Shown here: positions 34,129 through 43,353 of the stretch, in pieces
How the letters are laid out: each line of letters begins with the position of its first letter
How positions within the stretch are numbered: position 1 is the stretch's first letter
Assembly (NCBI GenBank): GCA_964439935.1
Contig: CAYTPW010000002.1
Coordinates: 62,001 to 126,000 of the forward strand
DNA from: JABMQW01 sp964439935
GTDB lineage: Bacteria > Fidelibacterota > Marinisomatia > Marinisomatales > TCS56
Length of the DNA: 64,000 nt
Direction: 5' to 3'
Made by a program: the position numbers and the translations under genes
The notes under the pieces: generated by a model
Seen by the model: the letters and a program-made list of their open reading frames with translations, nothing else
The model's database searches: none
What the model was told of the DNA's origin: nothing

Positions 34129-35277
34129 ATGATTCTAAATTCTACGATGAGCATAAATCAGATCGAGGCAAAGTCCTTATTACGGAAACATAAACGAATC
34201 GACTCATGGTTTGTGTCCCGCTATAGCCTCAATCAATATCGTGGCTGCACCCATAATTGTGCCTACTGTGACGGTCGTGCCGAGGATTATTATGTGGAGG
34301 GTGAATTTGGCCGGGATATCTCCGTCAAAACTAATAGCGCAGAATTATTGCGCCGTGAGCTGGATCCAACACGTAAACGCAAGCCGCTGCCAAGGACATT
34401 CATAATGCTGGGGGGCGGGGTAGGCGATAGCTATCAACCGGTCGAAGCCAAATACAGATTAACCCGGGGATTATTAGGGGTAATTCAAGAATATAATTGG
34501 CCGGTGCATATATTGACGAAATCGGTATTGGTGGAGCGCGATCTCGATTTATTAGCCGACATCAACCACCGATCGCGAGCGCTGATCAGTTTCAGCCTGT
34601 CCACCATTGATGATGATCTGGCAGCTCGTTTCGAGCCCGGCGTGCCTACACCGACCGAACGGCTGGCAGCCATGAAACGAATGCATGAAGCGGGGATCGG
34701 CGGGGGCGTATTTCTAATGCCGGTGATTCCTTTGGTCAGCGACTTACCAGAGCAGATTAATGAAGCGATTATGGCCATCAAACTGGCAGGCGCTGACTTT
34801 ATTATATTTGGCGGAATGACCCTGAAAGACGGCCGCCAGAAACAGTATTTTCTGGATGTCCTGAAAAAGTACGATCCCAGTTTGCTGGAGCATTACGAGA
34901 AATTGTATGGCCACGATAAATGGGGCAGTGCCCGCAGCGAATATTATCAGAAAATTAATACTGCTTTTGTCAATGCGGCCCGCGCCCACCAGATACCGAT
35001 CAGAATTCCCCAACCTGTTTTTGATTCATTTATAGATGATAAAGATCGAATTGTGGTATTGCTGGACCAGATGGATTATTTATTGAAAATGGCTGGAAAA
35101 CCGTCGCCCTACAACTTTGGGGCGTGGACGATTTCCCAGCTTAAGGGTGAGGTTCCAACCGATATGAGCGAGCTGACTAAACTTAAAGGAGTGGGTCCGG
35201 TTACTGCCAAAATTGTGCAGGAAATACAGCGAACGGGTACAAGCCGTTATTATAAAAAACTTTTCGGGTACTCTTAA
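34129..35277 (+). CDS. SPL-family radical SAM protein with C-terminal HhH
   Basis: The protein is 382 aa. The 4Fe-4S cluster motif C40-x3-C44-x2-C47 (YRGCTHNCAYC) binds S-adenosylmethionine in radical SAM enzymes. The overall arrangement matches the spore-photoproduct-lyase-like/Rv2578c-type group, common in non-spore-formers, whose reaction is not established. Supporting segments are GGGVGDSYQPVEAKYRLTR, PVHILTKSVLVERDLDLL, ISFSLSTIDDDLAARFEPG and RLAAMKRMHEAGI. The C-terminus has a helix-hairpin-helix (LTKLKGVGPVTAKIVQEI), suggesting DNA contact. ATG at 34129 or 34147 could be the start. Confidence 0.85.
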   Translation: MILNSTMSINQIEAKSLLRKHKRIDSWFVSRYSLNQYRGCTHNCAYCDGRAEDYYVEGEFGRDISVKTNSAELLRRELDPTRKRKPLPRTFIMLGGGVGDSYQPVEAKYRLTRGLLGVIQEYNWPVHILTKSVLVERDLDLLADINHRSRALISFSLSTIDDDLAARFEPGVPTPTERLAAMKRMHEAGIGGGVFLMPVIPLVSDLPEQINEAIMAIKLAGADFIIFGGMTLKDGRQKQYFLDVLKKYDPSLLEHYEKLYGHDKWGSARSEYYQKINTAFVNAARAHQIPIRIPQPVFDSFIDDKDRIVVLLDQMDYLLKMAGKPSPYNFGAWTISQLKGEVPTDMSELTKLKGVGPVTAKIVQEIQRTGTSRYYKKLFGYS

Positions 35278-35390
35278 TCTTTAAATGTCTCCCGCTGAGC
35301 GTAGCGTAATAAGACTATATTTCGTTGTGCAGGGCAAGTAAATCGAGTGTTGTTACGCAGAGCATTGTAACCGGAATAATCAGCCAATTT

Positions 35391-36128
35391 TTATCCGCAG
35401 AGAATGGACCCTCCGTTAATGTTGATCACTTCTCCAGTAATGTGGCGGCTTTTATCTCCAGCCAGAAAGACAATTGAATTTGCCGCATCTTCCGCAGAAG
35501 CGACACGCTTGAGGGGAATTTCGTTGATGATCCGTTCCCGGTCGGGTCCATGCAGACTGTCGTGGGCCATGTCCGTATCCACCCAGCCCGGCGCCACGGC
35601 ATTGACGCGAAAATCGGGAGCCAGTTCCACCGCCAGCGATTTGGTCATCCCAATTATTCCGGATTTGGTTGCGGCGTAGCCGGAATACCCAGCCTCACCC
35701 CGTTGACCAGCGGTGGATGATACCAGCACGATGCTTCCCGATTCGGTGTGTTTGACGAATTCGTGGATCAGGTAAAAGGTCGAAACCAGGTTGCACTCGA
35801 TCTGGTCGCGCAGGTTTTTGTCATCGAACGAGTCAATTGGTGTTGGCAGCCACAATCCGGCATTGTGTACCAGCACCGCGAGCGGACCAATCTGATCGAT
35901 GGACTGTTTTATCAGATTTCCGGCTGATTCGCTGTTCCGCAGATCATTACTGATTGCAATTGCTTTTGGTGCACCGGCCGCCAGTACTGCTACTGTAGTT
36001 TTATTAGCAGCGGACTCATTACTATTGTAGTGAACCGCAACATTATATCCAAGCAGGCCGAATTCAATTGCTGTTGCCCGGCCAATTCCCCGGGAAGCGC
36101 CGGTTACGAGAACGGTATTATTGGTCAT
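35391..36128 (-). CDS. short-chain dehydrogenase/reductase (FabG-like)
   Basis: The 245-aa SDR has the cofactor loop TGASRGIG (9-16), NAG (89-91), catalytic serine in VLVSSTAG (~S138), and Y151-x3-K155 (YAATK). AVAPGWVDTDM and GEVININGGSILCG at the end are typical. NADPH-dependent keto-reduction is the family reaction. Being 25 bp downstream of an MFS transporter and away from other fatty-acid genes, it need not be the housekeeping FabG. Substrate unknown. Confidence 0.9.
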   Translation of the reverse strand: MTNNTVLVTGASRGIGRATAIEFGLLGYNVAVHYNSNESAANKTTVAVLAAGAPKAIAISNDLRNSESAGNLIKQSIDQIGPLAVLVHNAGLWLPTPIDSFDDKNLRDQIECNLVSTFYLIHEFVKHTESGSIVLVSSTAGQRGEAGYSGYAATKSGIIGMTKSLAVELAPDFRVNAVAPGWVDTDMAHDSLHGPDRERIINEIPLKRVASAEDAANSIVFLAGDKSRHITGEVININGGSILCG

Positions 36129-36153
36129 TTATTATCCTGTAATATAAGAGAAT

Positions 36154-37344
36154 TTACGATTTTGCAGCTTGCGCAAATCGCTGAGGATTACGAACAACAT
36201 GGATTACCAGCAAAATTACAGCGGATAATGGCGCAATAACAGCGAAAGGGAAGACCAGGGCGAAACCCATTAACTGTGCAATTTGTCCGAGCATAATCCC
36301 CGCCATGAAGCCGCCGAAATCCATCATACCGGTCACCAGTGCCATTGCGGTGCCTTTGCCTTTTTCAGGGGCCATGGTAAATCCCAGGGCAGTCACTGCC
36401 GGAAAAGCCAATCCATGGGCGCTACCGGTAAGAATCCCTGCCAGAATCAGGCCCGTGATCGAATAACTGAAATAAATTATCGTTAACCCACAGCCGTACA
36501 GACAAAACATGGGTATCAATATCCGGCGCCAACCAAATCGATCGGCCCATTTACGGCCGATCAGGCGCACGATAATACCGGCAGCGGCATAACCGGTAAA
36601 ATACAATCCGAACCCATTGATTCCCCGATTTCCAGCCAGGGGAGCCAGAAATCCCGATGGTGTGGAAAATGAGATAGCCAGCAGCATAGCCAGGATCAGG
36701 GGAAAATGAAGCTGTCGTGTTTTTAGTGTATTCGCAAATGTTTGGAGACTGAAGGCGGAAGGCGCAAGATCGCCGGTTGTCTTAAAGCGGGTGGCAATAA
36801 AAGTGGCTATTAAGCCAGCCGAAGCCATCACAATAAAAAATTCTGATAATCCCCAAATACGAACAATCTGCTCACCCATTATCGGTCCCACCAGATTGGC
36901 CGCCAGTCCGGTGATACCATACATTGCCACCGCTTCGTTACGGCGGGCCGTAGGCGCCATCTGGGCTGCCAGAGTGAAAAAAGCCGAAAAATAGGCACCA
37001 AAGCCAAAACCTTGAGCTATGCGCAATGTCCACGCTAAGGGTGAAAGTCCATCCCCGAGAATAGCAAAAAATCCCAACGGCGCCAATGCCATCAGTAGAC
37101 TGCCACCGATCAATACCAACCGTACACCAAACCGATCGATTAGCATTCCCACCAGTGGGCGACTTAAGACAGCAGCGATGGCATAAGCGCTGACAAACAA
37201 GCCGATCTGGACAGCTGTGCCACCCTGGCTTTCAACGTAGAGCGGATAAATAGCATTATTTGTGAAAATCAATCCAACCGTGAAATTCAGGGTCAGAGCC
37301 AGGAAGAAAGTTGGTGAATAAAGCTGATAATCTGCTGTTTTCAT
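36154..37344 (-). CDS. MFS transporter
   Basis: This is a 396-aa inner-membrane protein with twelve hydrophobic segments. The MFS loop 2-3 motif appears as RPLVGMLIDRFGVR and its repeat in the second half as GRKWADRFGWRR. It resembles drug- or metabolite-exporting MFS proteins, but the substrate cannot be read from sequence. It is transcribed with the downstream SDR gene and diverges from ispE across ~170 bp. Confidence 0.9.
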   Translation of the reverse strand: MKTADYQLYSPTFFLALTLNFTVGLIFTNNAIYPLYVESQGGTAVQIGLFVSAYAIAAVLSRPLVGMLIDRFGVRLVLIGGSLLMALAPLGFFAILGDGLSPLAWTLRIAQGFGFGAYFSAFFTLAAQMAPTARRNEAVAMYGITGLAANLVGPIMGEQIVRIWGLSEFFIVMASAGLIATFIATRFKTTGDLAPSAFSLQTFANTLKTRQLHFPLILAMLLAISFSTPSGFLAPLAGNRGINGFGLYFTGYAAAGIIVRLIGRKWADRFGWRRILIPMFCLYGCGLTIIYFSYSITGLILAGILTGSAHGLAFPAVTALGFTMAPEKGKGTAMALVTGMMDFGGFMAGIMLGQIAQLMGFALVFPFAVIAPLSAVILLVIHVVRNPQRFAQAAKS

Positions 37345-37513
37345 TCTGATTTCGAGTATTACAGTTCTTAAATTTCGGTTGAATTGATGATATTAATGAA
37401 TTGAAATCAATCTGTTTCAAATTAAATGGTAAAAATCAGGAATCGTAAATTTCCCCAATAGATGCTACGGTTGACATCAATCAACTTGAATCGAATTGCA
37501 GAAAAAAATAAAT

Positions 37514-38368
37514 ATGGAAACGGTGTCAAATAATATTGTGATCAAATCACCAGCCAAAATAAATATCGGCCTGCAGATACTGGATCAGCGACCGGATGGT
37601 TTTCATAATATTTCTACTATATTCCAGGAGCTGGCTTTCCATGATAATATCAGCTTATCGGCGATAAACGCTGGCTGTGACATAACAGCAAACGTGAGTT
37701 GGGTGCCGACCGATGAAACTAATCTCTGTGTCAAAGCATACCGATCCCTGCAGCAGCAATTCCCCGATCTCCCCAGTGTTCGAATTGCATTGGAGAAAAA
37801 TATTCCCATGGGTGCCGGATTGGGTGGGGGCTCCAGCAATGCTGCAACATTGCTCAAGGGATTGAATGAAATATTTAATCTGGAGTTGACCGGAGCAGAC
37901 CTGGTTGATATCGGGAAAACAATCGGTGCCGATGTGCCATTTTTTATCCATGGCGGCACTCAGGCGGGCGGGGGTATTGGTGATATTTTAATGTCCCTGA
38001 AACCGTTTTCCGCTGGATATATTCTGCTGGTGATTCCTGATTTACATATTGATACCGCTTGGGCCTATGGCCGCGTTAAAAAGGATTTGAATCCACGGCG
38101 TAAACGAATTAACTTCCGCGACAATTTCCGGGGTCGAAAATCGTCCTGGGAGCTATTTGAGAATGATTTTGAACGGATAGTGATTCCAGCATATCCAGAA
38201 ATTGGTGTGATAAAACAGCGTTTGCTTGAAACCGGCGCATATTATGCCAGTTTGTCGGGTAGTGGCTCGACTGTGTTTGGGATTTTTGACGACGATACTA
38301 CCGCGCTGGCAGCAGAGTCAATGTTTAAAAAATCCTTCCAGACCATTCTGACCCACCCCCCGAATTAA
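37514..38368 (+). CDS. ispE: 4-diphosphocytidyl-2-C-methyl-D-erythritol kinase
   Basis: IspE is a GHMP kinase of the MEP isoprenoid pathway that phosphorylates CDP-ME. The ATG at 37514 gives 284 aa. A TTG at 37496 would add six residues. Substrate motif KSPAKINIGLQILDQRPDGFH, ATP loop PMGAGLGGGSSNAATLL and the C-terminal SLSGSGSTVFGIF are all intact. It opens the + strand housekeeping run and is followed by a tRNA. Confidence 0.95.
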   Translation: METVSNNIVIKSPAKINIGLQILDQRPDGFHNISTIFQELAFHDNISLSAINAGCDITANVSWVPTDETNLCVKAYRSLQQQFPDLPSVRIALEKNIPMGAGLGGGSSNAATLLKGLNEIFNLELTGADLVDIGKTIGADVPFFIHGGTQAGGGIGDILMSLKPFSAGYILLVIPDLHIDTAWAYGRVKKDLNPRRKRINFRDNFRGRKSSWELFENDFERIVIPAYPEIGVIKQRLLETGAYYASLSGSGSTVFGIFDDDTTALAAESMFKKSFQTILTHPPN

Positions 38369-38400
38369 TAATCCACCTACAATAGCTATCCGCATGATCT

Positions 38401-38471
38401 TGCCGGGTCGTCTAAGGGTAAGACCGCGGCCTTTGGAGCCGTTAATGGTGGTTCGAATCCTCCCCCGGCAG
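38401..38471 (+). tRNA. tRNA-Gln (anticodon TTG)
   Basis: The cloverleaf can be drawn by hand. The acceptor is TGCCGGG with CCCGGCA (perfect 7 bp), the D stem is GTCT/AGAC, the anticodon stem is GCGGC/GCCGT with loop CTTTGGA (anticodon TTG at 34-36, reading CAA) and the T loop is TTCGAAT. The T stem GGTGG/CCTCC has one T-T mismatch. The discriminator is G, and the CCA end is not fully encoded. It lies between ispE and prs. Confidence 0.93.
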
Positions 38472-38513
38472 CAGTTTGAAGAATAGTAGGTTAAATTAAC
38501 AGTTAGTAGAGCT

Positions 38514-39461
38514 ATGGAAATCGGTGAACTAAAAATATTTACAGGACAGAGCAATCGCCCCCTGGCGGTTGGCATCGCGAAAGCCCTCGATACGGAATTG
38601 GGGAATTTGTCGATTAAGCGTTTTGCCGACGGTGAACTGTGGATCAAGTTTGAAGAAAATATCCGCGGCAAGGATGTTTTCATAGTGCAGTCCACCAATG
38701 CTCCAGCGGGAAATATCGTAGAATTACTGCTGATCCTCGATGCTGCCGTGCGAGCCTCGGCCAATAGCGTTACCGTTGTAATTCCCTATTTTGGGTACGG
38801 GCGCCAGGATCGTAAAGACATGCCGCGAGTACCGGTTTCGGCCAAAGTAATGGTGGATATTTTTACTACCACCGGCGCCAGCCGGATCATAACGATGGAT
38901 CTCCACTCAACCCAGATCCAGGGTTTTGCCACTGTACCGTTTGACCATCTCTATTCCCGGATGGTGTTACTGGATGAAATTAAGAAACTTGATCTAGATT
39001 CGAAACGGGCAGTTGTACTAGCCCCGGACATGGGTTCAGTCCGTATGTCGCAGGCTTATGCCAAGCGCCTTGGAATGCATTTTGCTTTGATCGATAAACG
39101 TCGGTATGCGCCAAATCAGGCCGAAGTAATGCATTTGATCGGTGATCTTAAAGACCGCGACGTGTTGATAGTTGATGACATGATTGATACCGGGGGCACA
39201 ATAATCAATGCCGGGAAAAAAGCATTGGATAAAGGTGCTCGCGCAATCTATGCCGTTGCAACCCATGCCCTTTTTTCCGGTCCGGCAATTGAGCTTATGC
39301 AAACTGTAGATTTTAAAAATATAATTGTAACCGATACGGTTAATATTCCCGAAGAAAAAATATTGCCCAACATGACCATTGTGACCGTGGCGAATATTTT
39401 CGCCGAAGCAATTCAACGAATTCATTGGGGTGACTCAGTCAGCGCCCTGTTCGATTTTTAG
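38514..39461 (+). CDS. prs: ribose-phosphate pyrophosphokinase
   Basis: The enzyme (315 aa) makes PRPP from ribose 5-phosphate and ATP, the substrate of purF in the purine operon. Seen are KIFTGQSNRPLAVGIAKAL-type N-terminus, KRFADGELWIK, FGYGRQDRKDMPRVPVSAK, ITMDLHSTQIQGFA and the PRPP-binding loop LIVDDMIDTGGTI. It heads the classical prs-rplY-pth arrangement. Confidence 0.97.
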   Translation: MEIGELKIFTGQSNRPLAVGIAKALDTELGNLSIKRFADGELWIKFEENIRGKDVFIVQSTNAPAGNIVELLLILDAAVRASANSVTVVIPYFGYGRQDRKDMPRVPVSAKVMVDIFTTTGASRIITMDLHSTQIQGFATVPFDHLYSRMVLLDEIKKLDLDSKRAVVLAPDMGSVRMSQAYAKRLGMHFALIDKRRYAPNQAEVMHLIGDLKDRDVLIVDDMIDTGGTIINAGKKALDKGARAIYAVATHALFSGPAIELMQTVDFKNIIVTDTVNIPEEKILPNMTIVTVANIFAEAIQRIHWGDSVSALFDF

Positions 39462-39474
39462 TTAGGAGTGAATT

Positions 39475-40113
39475 ATGAGCAGTGATTACAAGTTAAATGT
39501 TATCGATCGCGATGCGATTGGCAGTAACAGCGTAAAAAAGATTCGGCGCCAGGGTTTGGTTCCAACAAATTTTTATTTCCTGGGTGGGGCTAACCATAAC
39601 CTGGCAATCGACGCTAAAGAATTGTGGCATGCGCTACATTCGGGTTCGCACCTGTTCGTCGCTACTATTGGAAAGAAAAGTCACCATGTCCAGATAAAAG
39701 ATATTCAGTACCACCCAGTCAGCGATGAAATATTACACGTTGATTTGATGGGCTTTAAAATGACTGATAAGATCAGCATTGCCGTAGCGGTGGTGATTAC
39801 CGGTGAAGCGCCCGGCGTAAAAGAAGGCGGTGTTCTGATGCAGAATTTAAATCAGATCGATATTGTCTGCCTGCCAGCCAATGTCCCCGATAATATTGTA
39901 ATTGATATTTCCGAATTACTGCTCGGGCAGCATATTTCCGTTAGCGACTTGACTCTTAGCGAAGATGTGGAAATCGTAACTAGCCCTGAAACACCAATAA
40001 TCGCTGTACAAACGCCGCGAATTGCTGTTGAAGAGGAAGTTGAAGAGCTCGAGGTAGAAATAGACGAAGACGAAGAATTGGCCGAAGAAGAGGAAGCTCC
40101 CGAGCAAGAATGA
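39475..40113 (+). CDS. rplY: 50S ribosomal protein L25/CTC form
   Basis: This two-domain L25 (TL5/CTC type, 212 aa) binds 5S rRNA. The N-domain (~1-95) includes IGSNSVKKIRRQGLVPTNFY and VQIKDIQYHPVSDEILHVDLM. The C-domain (~96-185) includes ITGEAPGVKEGGVLMQNLNQ and LPANVPDNIVIDISELLLGQ. A very acidic tail (~185-212, mostly Glu/Asp) ends the protein. A good AGGAG ribosome site precedes the ATG. pth starts within its last codons. Confidence 0.95.
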   Translation: MSSDYKLNVIDRDAIGSNSVKKIRRQGLVPTNFYFLGGANHNLAIDAKELWHALHSGSHLFVATIGKKSHHVQIKDIQYHPVSDEILHVDLMGFKMTDKISIAVAVVITGEAPGVKEGGVLMQNLNQIDIVCLPANVPDNIVIDISELLLGQHISVSDLTLSEDVEIVTSPETPIIAVQTPRIAVEEEVEELEVEIDEDEELAEEEEAPEQE

Positions 40114-40691
40114 TCGCATTTATAGGATTGGGAAACCCTGGACAGCAATATGCAGCCACCAAACACAACACCGGTTTCTGGGTTGTGGATGAACTGGCCC
40201 GGCGCTGGAAAGCGGATTTCAAGCCCGGAAAAGGTGATTTTGTATATACCGAAGCCAGACAGGGGCGAGTATTGTTAGCCAAACCAACTACTGGCATGAA
40301 TGTCTGTGGAACTGCGGTCCGTGAAATTATCAGATTCTGGGAATTGAATTTGCAGGATCTGGTCATCATCGTGGATGATGTAGATCTTCCCCTTGGTACC
40401 CTGCGACTGCGACCCAAAGGTGGCGATGGCTGTCATCGGGGCATGGAATCAATAATTTATCAACTGGGAGCGATGAATTTTCCCCGGCTACGGCTCGGAA
40501 TTGCTACCGATGAGCAGATTCGTCCAGCCGAGAAATTTGTACTGCTGCCTTTCCGTCAGACAGATGTCGACCTGGCTCAGACAGCGGTCGGCATGGCTGC
40601 CGATGCTGCCGAATCGATAATGATCCACGGTCTGCAAAAAACGATGGCTGAATACAATAGAATTCAAAATGTAGGAGACGCAAACGCATGA
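40110..40691 (+). CDS. pth: peptidyl-tRNA hydrolase
   Basis: Pth releases tRNA from prematurely dropped peptidyl-tRNA, 193 aa. The N-terminus IGLGNPGQQYAATKHNTGF holds the catalytic histidine H19. The Asp region is VIIVDDVDLPLGTLRLRP. The segment GGDGCHRGMESI stands where E. coli has GGHGGHNG, so the usual Asn next to His is Arg here. Some other bacterial lineages also have HRG. It overlaps rplY and hppA by 4 nt each. Confidence 0.95.
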   Translation: MIAFIGLGNPGQQYAATKHNTGFWVVDELARRWKADFKPGKGDFVYTEARQGRVLLAKPTTGMNVCGTAVREIIRFWELNLQDLVIIVDDVDLPLGTLRLRPKGGDGCHRGMESIIYQLGAMNFPRLRLGIATDEQIRPAEKFVLLPFRQTDVDLAQTAVGMAADAAESIMIHGLQKTMAEYNRIQNVGDANA

Positions 40692-42736
40692 ACTACTACT
40701 ATTTAATTCCGCTTTCTGGAATATTAGCGTTACTGTATGCCTTTTGGCGTAGTTCCTGGGTTAGGAAACAGGATCCGGGAAATGAAAAAATGCAGGAAAT
40801 CGGCTTGGCGGTTCGCGAAGGTGCCATGGCGTTCCTGTCCCGCGAGTATAAAGTCCTTTCGGTTTTTGTTATTGCTGTGGCGGTTCTACTGGCCTGGGGT
40901 AATGCCTCTCAAGGCACCTCGCTGGTAGCGGTCTCTTTCATTGTTGGCGCGCTCTGCAGTGCTCTGGCCGGTTATTTTGGAATGCGCGTGGCAACTCTGG
41001 CCAATCATCGTACCACCCAAGCCGCCCGGGGAAGTCTTAACGCAGCCCTGCTGGTTGCTTTCAACGGTGGAGCCGTGATGGGACTGAGCGTGGTTGGACT
41101 GGGCATTATCGGACTGTCGGCTCTGTTCTGGCTCTATGGGGGACTGGAAGCCAATGCCAACCTGCCAAGGGTGATGAACATTCTTTCCGGATTTACCATG
41201 GGTGCCTCGTCAATCGCATTGTTTGCCCGTGTTGGCGGAGGTATTTATACAAAAGCAGCCGATGTTGGAGCAGACCTGGTTGGCAAAGTTGAAGCTGGTA
41301 TTCCCGAAGACGATCCCCGGAACCCTGCTACAATTGCCGATAATGTTGGCGATAATGTCGGTGACGTGGCTGGCATGGGAGCCGATCTGTTCGAATCTTA
41401 CGTTGGTTCAATTGTCGGAGCCATGGTTCTGGCAGCAGCAGCGGGATTTGCCAACCTGGTATTATTACCGTTCATTCTGGCCGGATTTGGAATTATAGTC
41501 TCGATCATCGGTACCTTTTTTGTCCGTACTAAAGAAGGTGGAAATCCACAGACCGCTTTAAATATGGGTGAGTTCAGCGCCGGGGGATTGATGCTGATAA
41601 TCAGTTATTTTATCATTGATTGGTTCGTACCGGAAGCAGTACTGATGAATGGCAAGGAAGTCAGTAGCTTTGATATTTTCATGGCCACGATTGTCGGACT
41701 GATAGCCGGGATAATAATTGGTCTGATCACCGAATATTTTACTTCTGAATCGCGAAGGCCCTCCCAAATAATATCAAAATCATCAGAAACCGGAGCCGCT
41801 ACCAATATTATAGCCGGCCTGGCCAATGGTATGTATTCCACACTCTGGCCGGTAGTTGCCATTGCCGGTGCAATCATTTTATCGTATCATTTTGCCGGAT
41901 TGTATGGAATAGCGATTGCCGCGCTGGGAATGTTATCCACGATTGGTATTCAGTTAGCTGTTGATGCTTATGGCCCCATTGCTGACAATGCTGGCGGTTG
42001 TGCCGAGATGGCCGGATTGCCAGCCGAAGTGCGGGAGCGTACCGATAAACTTGATGCGGTTGGAAATACGACCGCTGCAATCGGCAAAGGATTTGCGATC
42101 GGTTCGGCTGCGTTGACTGCCTTGGCGCTGTTTGCGGCCTACCGTGAAACTGTTGCAATTGCCCGTGGTGGCGAGAAATTAATGTTAGATATTAGCGATC
42201 CCTTAATCATGGCCGGTCTTTTGATTGGTGGTATGCTGCCGTTTGTATTTTCATCATTTGCCATGCGAGCTGTTGGCGAAACCGCCTTCGATATGATAGA
42301 AGAAGTCCGGCGGCAGTTCAGAGAAATTAAAGGTTTATTGGAAGGTAAGGCGAAAGCCGATTATGCCCGCTGTGTGGATATTGCCACGGCAGCAGCGATT
42401 AAAAAAATGATTGTTCCGGGATTACTGGCGATATTAACGCCGGTTTTCTTCGGTTTGATTTTGAAAAGTCCCGAGATGCTGGGTGGTATTCTTGCTGGAG
42501 TGACCGTATCCGGTGTGCTCATGGCAATTTTTATGGCCAACGCTGGTGGTTCCTGGGATAATGCCAAGAAATATATTGAAGGTGGTGCACATGGTGGCAA
42601 GGGCAGTGATGCCCACAAAGCAGCTGTGGTTGGCGATACGGTTGGTGATCCATTTAAAGATACGGCCGGACCATCTCTAAATATCTTAATCAAGTTGATG
42701 TCGGTCGTTTCGCTGGTTATTGCGCCGTTATTCTAA
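40688..42736 (+). CDS. hppA: membrane-bound pyrophosphatase (ion pump)
   Basis: The 682-aa protein has many transmembrane helices and couples PPi hydrolysis to H+ or Na+ export. The pyrophosphate/Mg site is in DVGADLVGKVEAGIPEDDPR and NPATIADNVGDNVGDVAGMG. Further motifs are TEYFTSESRRPSQ, SETGAATNIIAGL and the late DTVGDPFKDTAGPSLNILIK. At the cation-selectivity position the sequence is GNTTAA, the alanine form of K+-dependent enzymes, rather than GNTTKA. Whether it pumps H+ or Na+ is not settled by inspection. It recycles PPi, which biosynthetic enzymes nearby would produce. Confidence 0.95.
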   Translation: MNYYYLIPLSGILALLYAFWRSSWVRKQDPGNEKMQEIGLAVREGAMAFLSREYKVLSVFVIAVAVLLAWGNASQGTSLVAVSFIVGALCSALAGYFGMRVATLANHRTTQAARGSLNAALLVAFNGGAVMGLSVVGLGIIGLSALFWLYGGLEANANLPRVMNILSGFTMGASSIALFARVGGGIYTKAADVGADLVGKVEAGIPEDDPRNPATIADNVGDNVGDVAGMGADLFESYVGSIVGAMVLAAAAGFANLVLLPFILAGFGIIVSIIGTFFVRTKEGGNPQTALNMGEFSAGGLMLIISYFIIDWFVPEAVLMNGKEVSSFDIFMATIVGLIAGIIIGLITEYFTSESRRPSQIISKSSETGAATNIIAGLANGMYSTLWPVVAIAGAIILSYHFAGLYGIAIAALGMLSTIGIQLAVDAYGPIADNAGGCAEMAGLPAEVRERTDKLDAVGNTTAAIGKGFAIGSAALTALALFAAYRETVAIARGGEKLMLDISDPLIMAGLLIGGMLPFVFSSFAMRAVGETAFDMIEEVRRQFREIKGLLEGKAKADYARCVDIATAAAIKKMIVPGLLAILTPVFFGLILKSPEMLGGILAGVTVSGVLMAIFMANAGGSWDNAKKYIEGGAHGGKGSDAHKAAVVGDTVGDPFKDTAGPSLNILIKLMSVVSLVIAPLF

Positions 42737-42748
42737 ACTGGAGGAAAA

Positions 42749-43336
42749 GTGAAATACTACGAAATTCTTTACATTGTTAATCCTAATCTCGAGCAGCCAC
42801 GTCTGGATGAGATTAAAAAAGAAGTAGCCGGCGAGGTGAAGAAACTTCTATCGGCAGCAATAATCAATCACCGTATCTTTGGCAAAAAACGCCTGGCATA
42901 CCAGGTTGATAAACATAAATATGGGATTTACATACTACTCCATGTGGAGGCACAGGATAATTCCCAGCTGGTAGAACTGAATACATTCTTTAAATTGAAT
43001 AAGACCGTCATTCGCCATCTGGTTATTAGACTGGATCGTCGCCCGGAAGAAGATTTAAGCCCGGAAGCGGACAGTTTCATTGCCGGCGCTAGAAAGGAAA
43101 CAGTGACTAAATTAGCACCGGTTGAAGATACCACCCCTAAACCGGAAGACAGCGCACCGGCTGAAGATACCACATCTGAATCGGAAGAAAGTGCCCCGGC
43201 TGAAGATACCACATCTGAACCGGAAGATAGCGTACCGGTTGAGCCTGACAGTACTGAAGAGCCGGAGGCCCAAAAAAAACCGGCAACCGAACCTGATGAG
43301 CAACCGGATAAAGAAAAAACTAAAGATAAATCGTAA
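42749..43336 (+). CDS. rpsF: 30S ribosomal protein S6 with long acidic C-terminal tail
   Basis: The start is GTG, with a strong TGGAGGAAAA site just upstream. Residues ~1-103 are S6 (KYYEILYIVNPNL, FGKKRLAYQVDKHKYGIYIL, FKLNKTVIRHLVIRLD). The remaining ~90 residues are a disordered, Pro/Glu/Asp/Thr-rich tail with three 13-residue repeats. E. coli S6 has only a short Glu tail, added post-translationally by RimK. Here a long tail is gene-encoded. It is first in the S6-S18-L9 operon. Confidence 0.95.
   Translation: MKYYEILYIVNPNLEQPRLDEIKKEVAGEVKKLLSAAIINHRIFGKKRLAYQVDKHKYGIYILLHVEAQDNSQLVELNTFFKLNKTVIRHLVIRLDRRPEEDLSPEADSFIAGARKETVTKLAPVEDTTPKPEDSAPAEDTTSESEESAPAEDTTSEPEDSVPVEPDSTEEPEAQKKPATEPDEQPDKEKTKDKS
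43115..43231 (+). repeat. three in-frame 39-bp repeats in S6 tail
   Basis: The units encode APVEDTTPKPEDS, APAEDTTSESEES and APAEDTTSEPEDS (residues 123-161), with a degraded fourth following. A 39-nt period keeps the frame, so unit number could vary between strains without disrupting S6. Confidence 0.8.
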
Positions 43337-43353
43337 GACCGAAGGATTTAATC

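Noticed and set aside
40110..40691. Possible inactive Pth because Asn beside the conserved His is Arg (GCHRG)
   Set aside because: The catalytic His19 and Asp region are present, and HRG variants are known in other bacterial Pth sequences, so loss of function is not supported.
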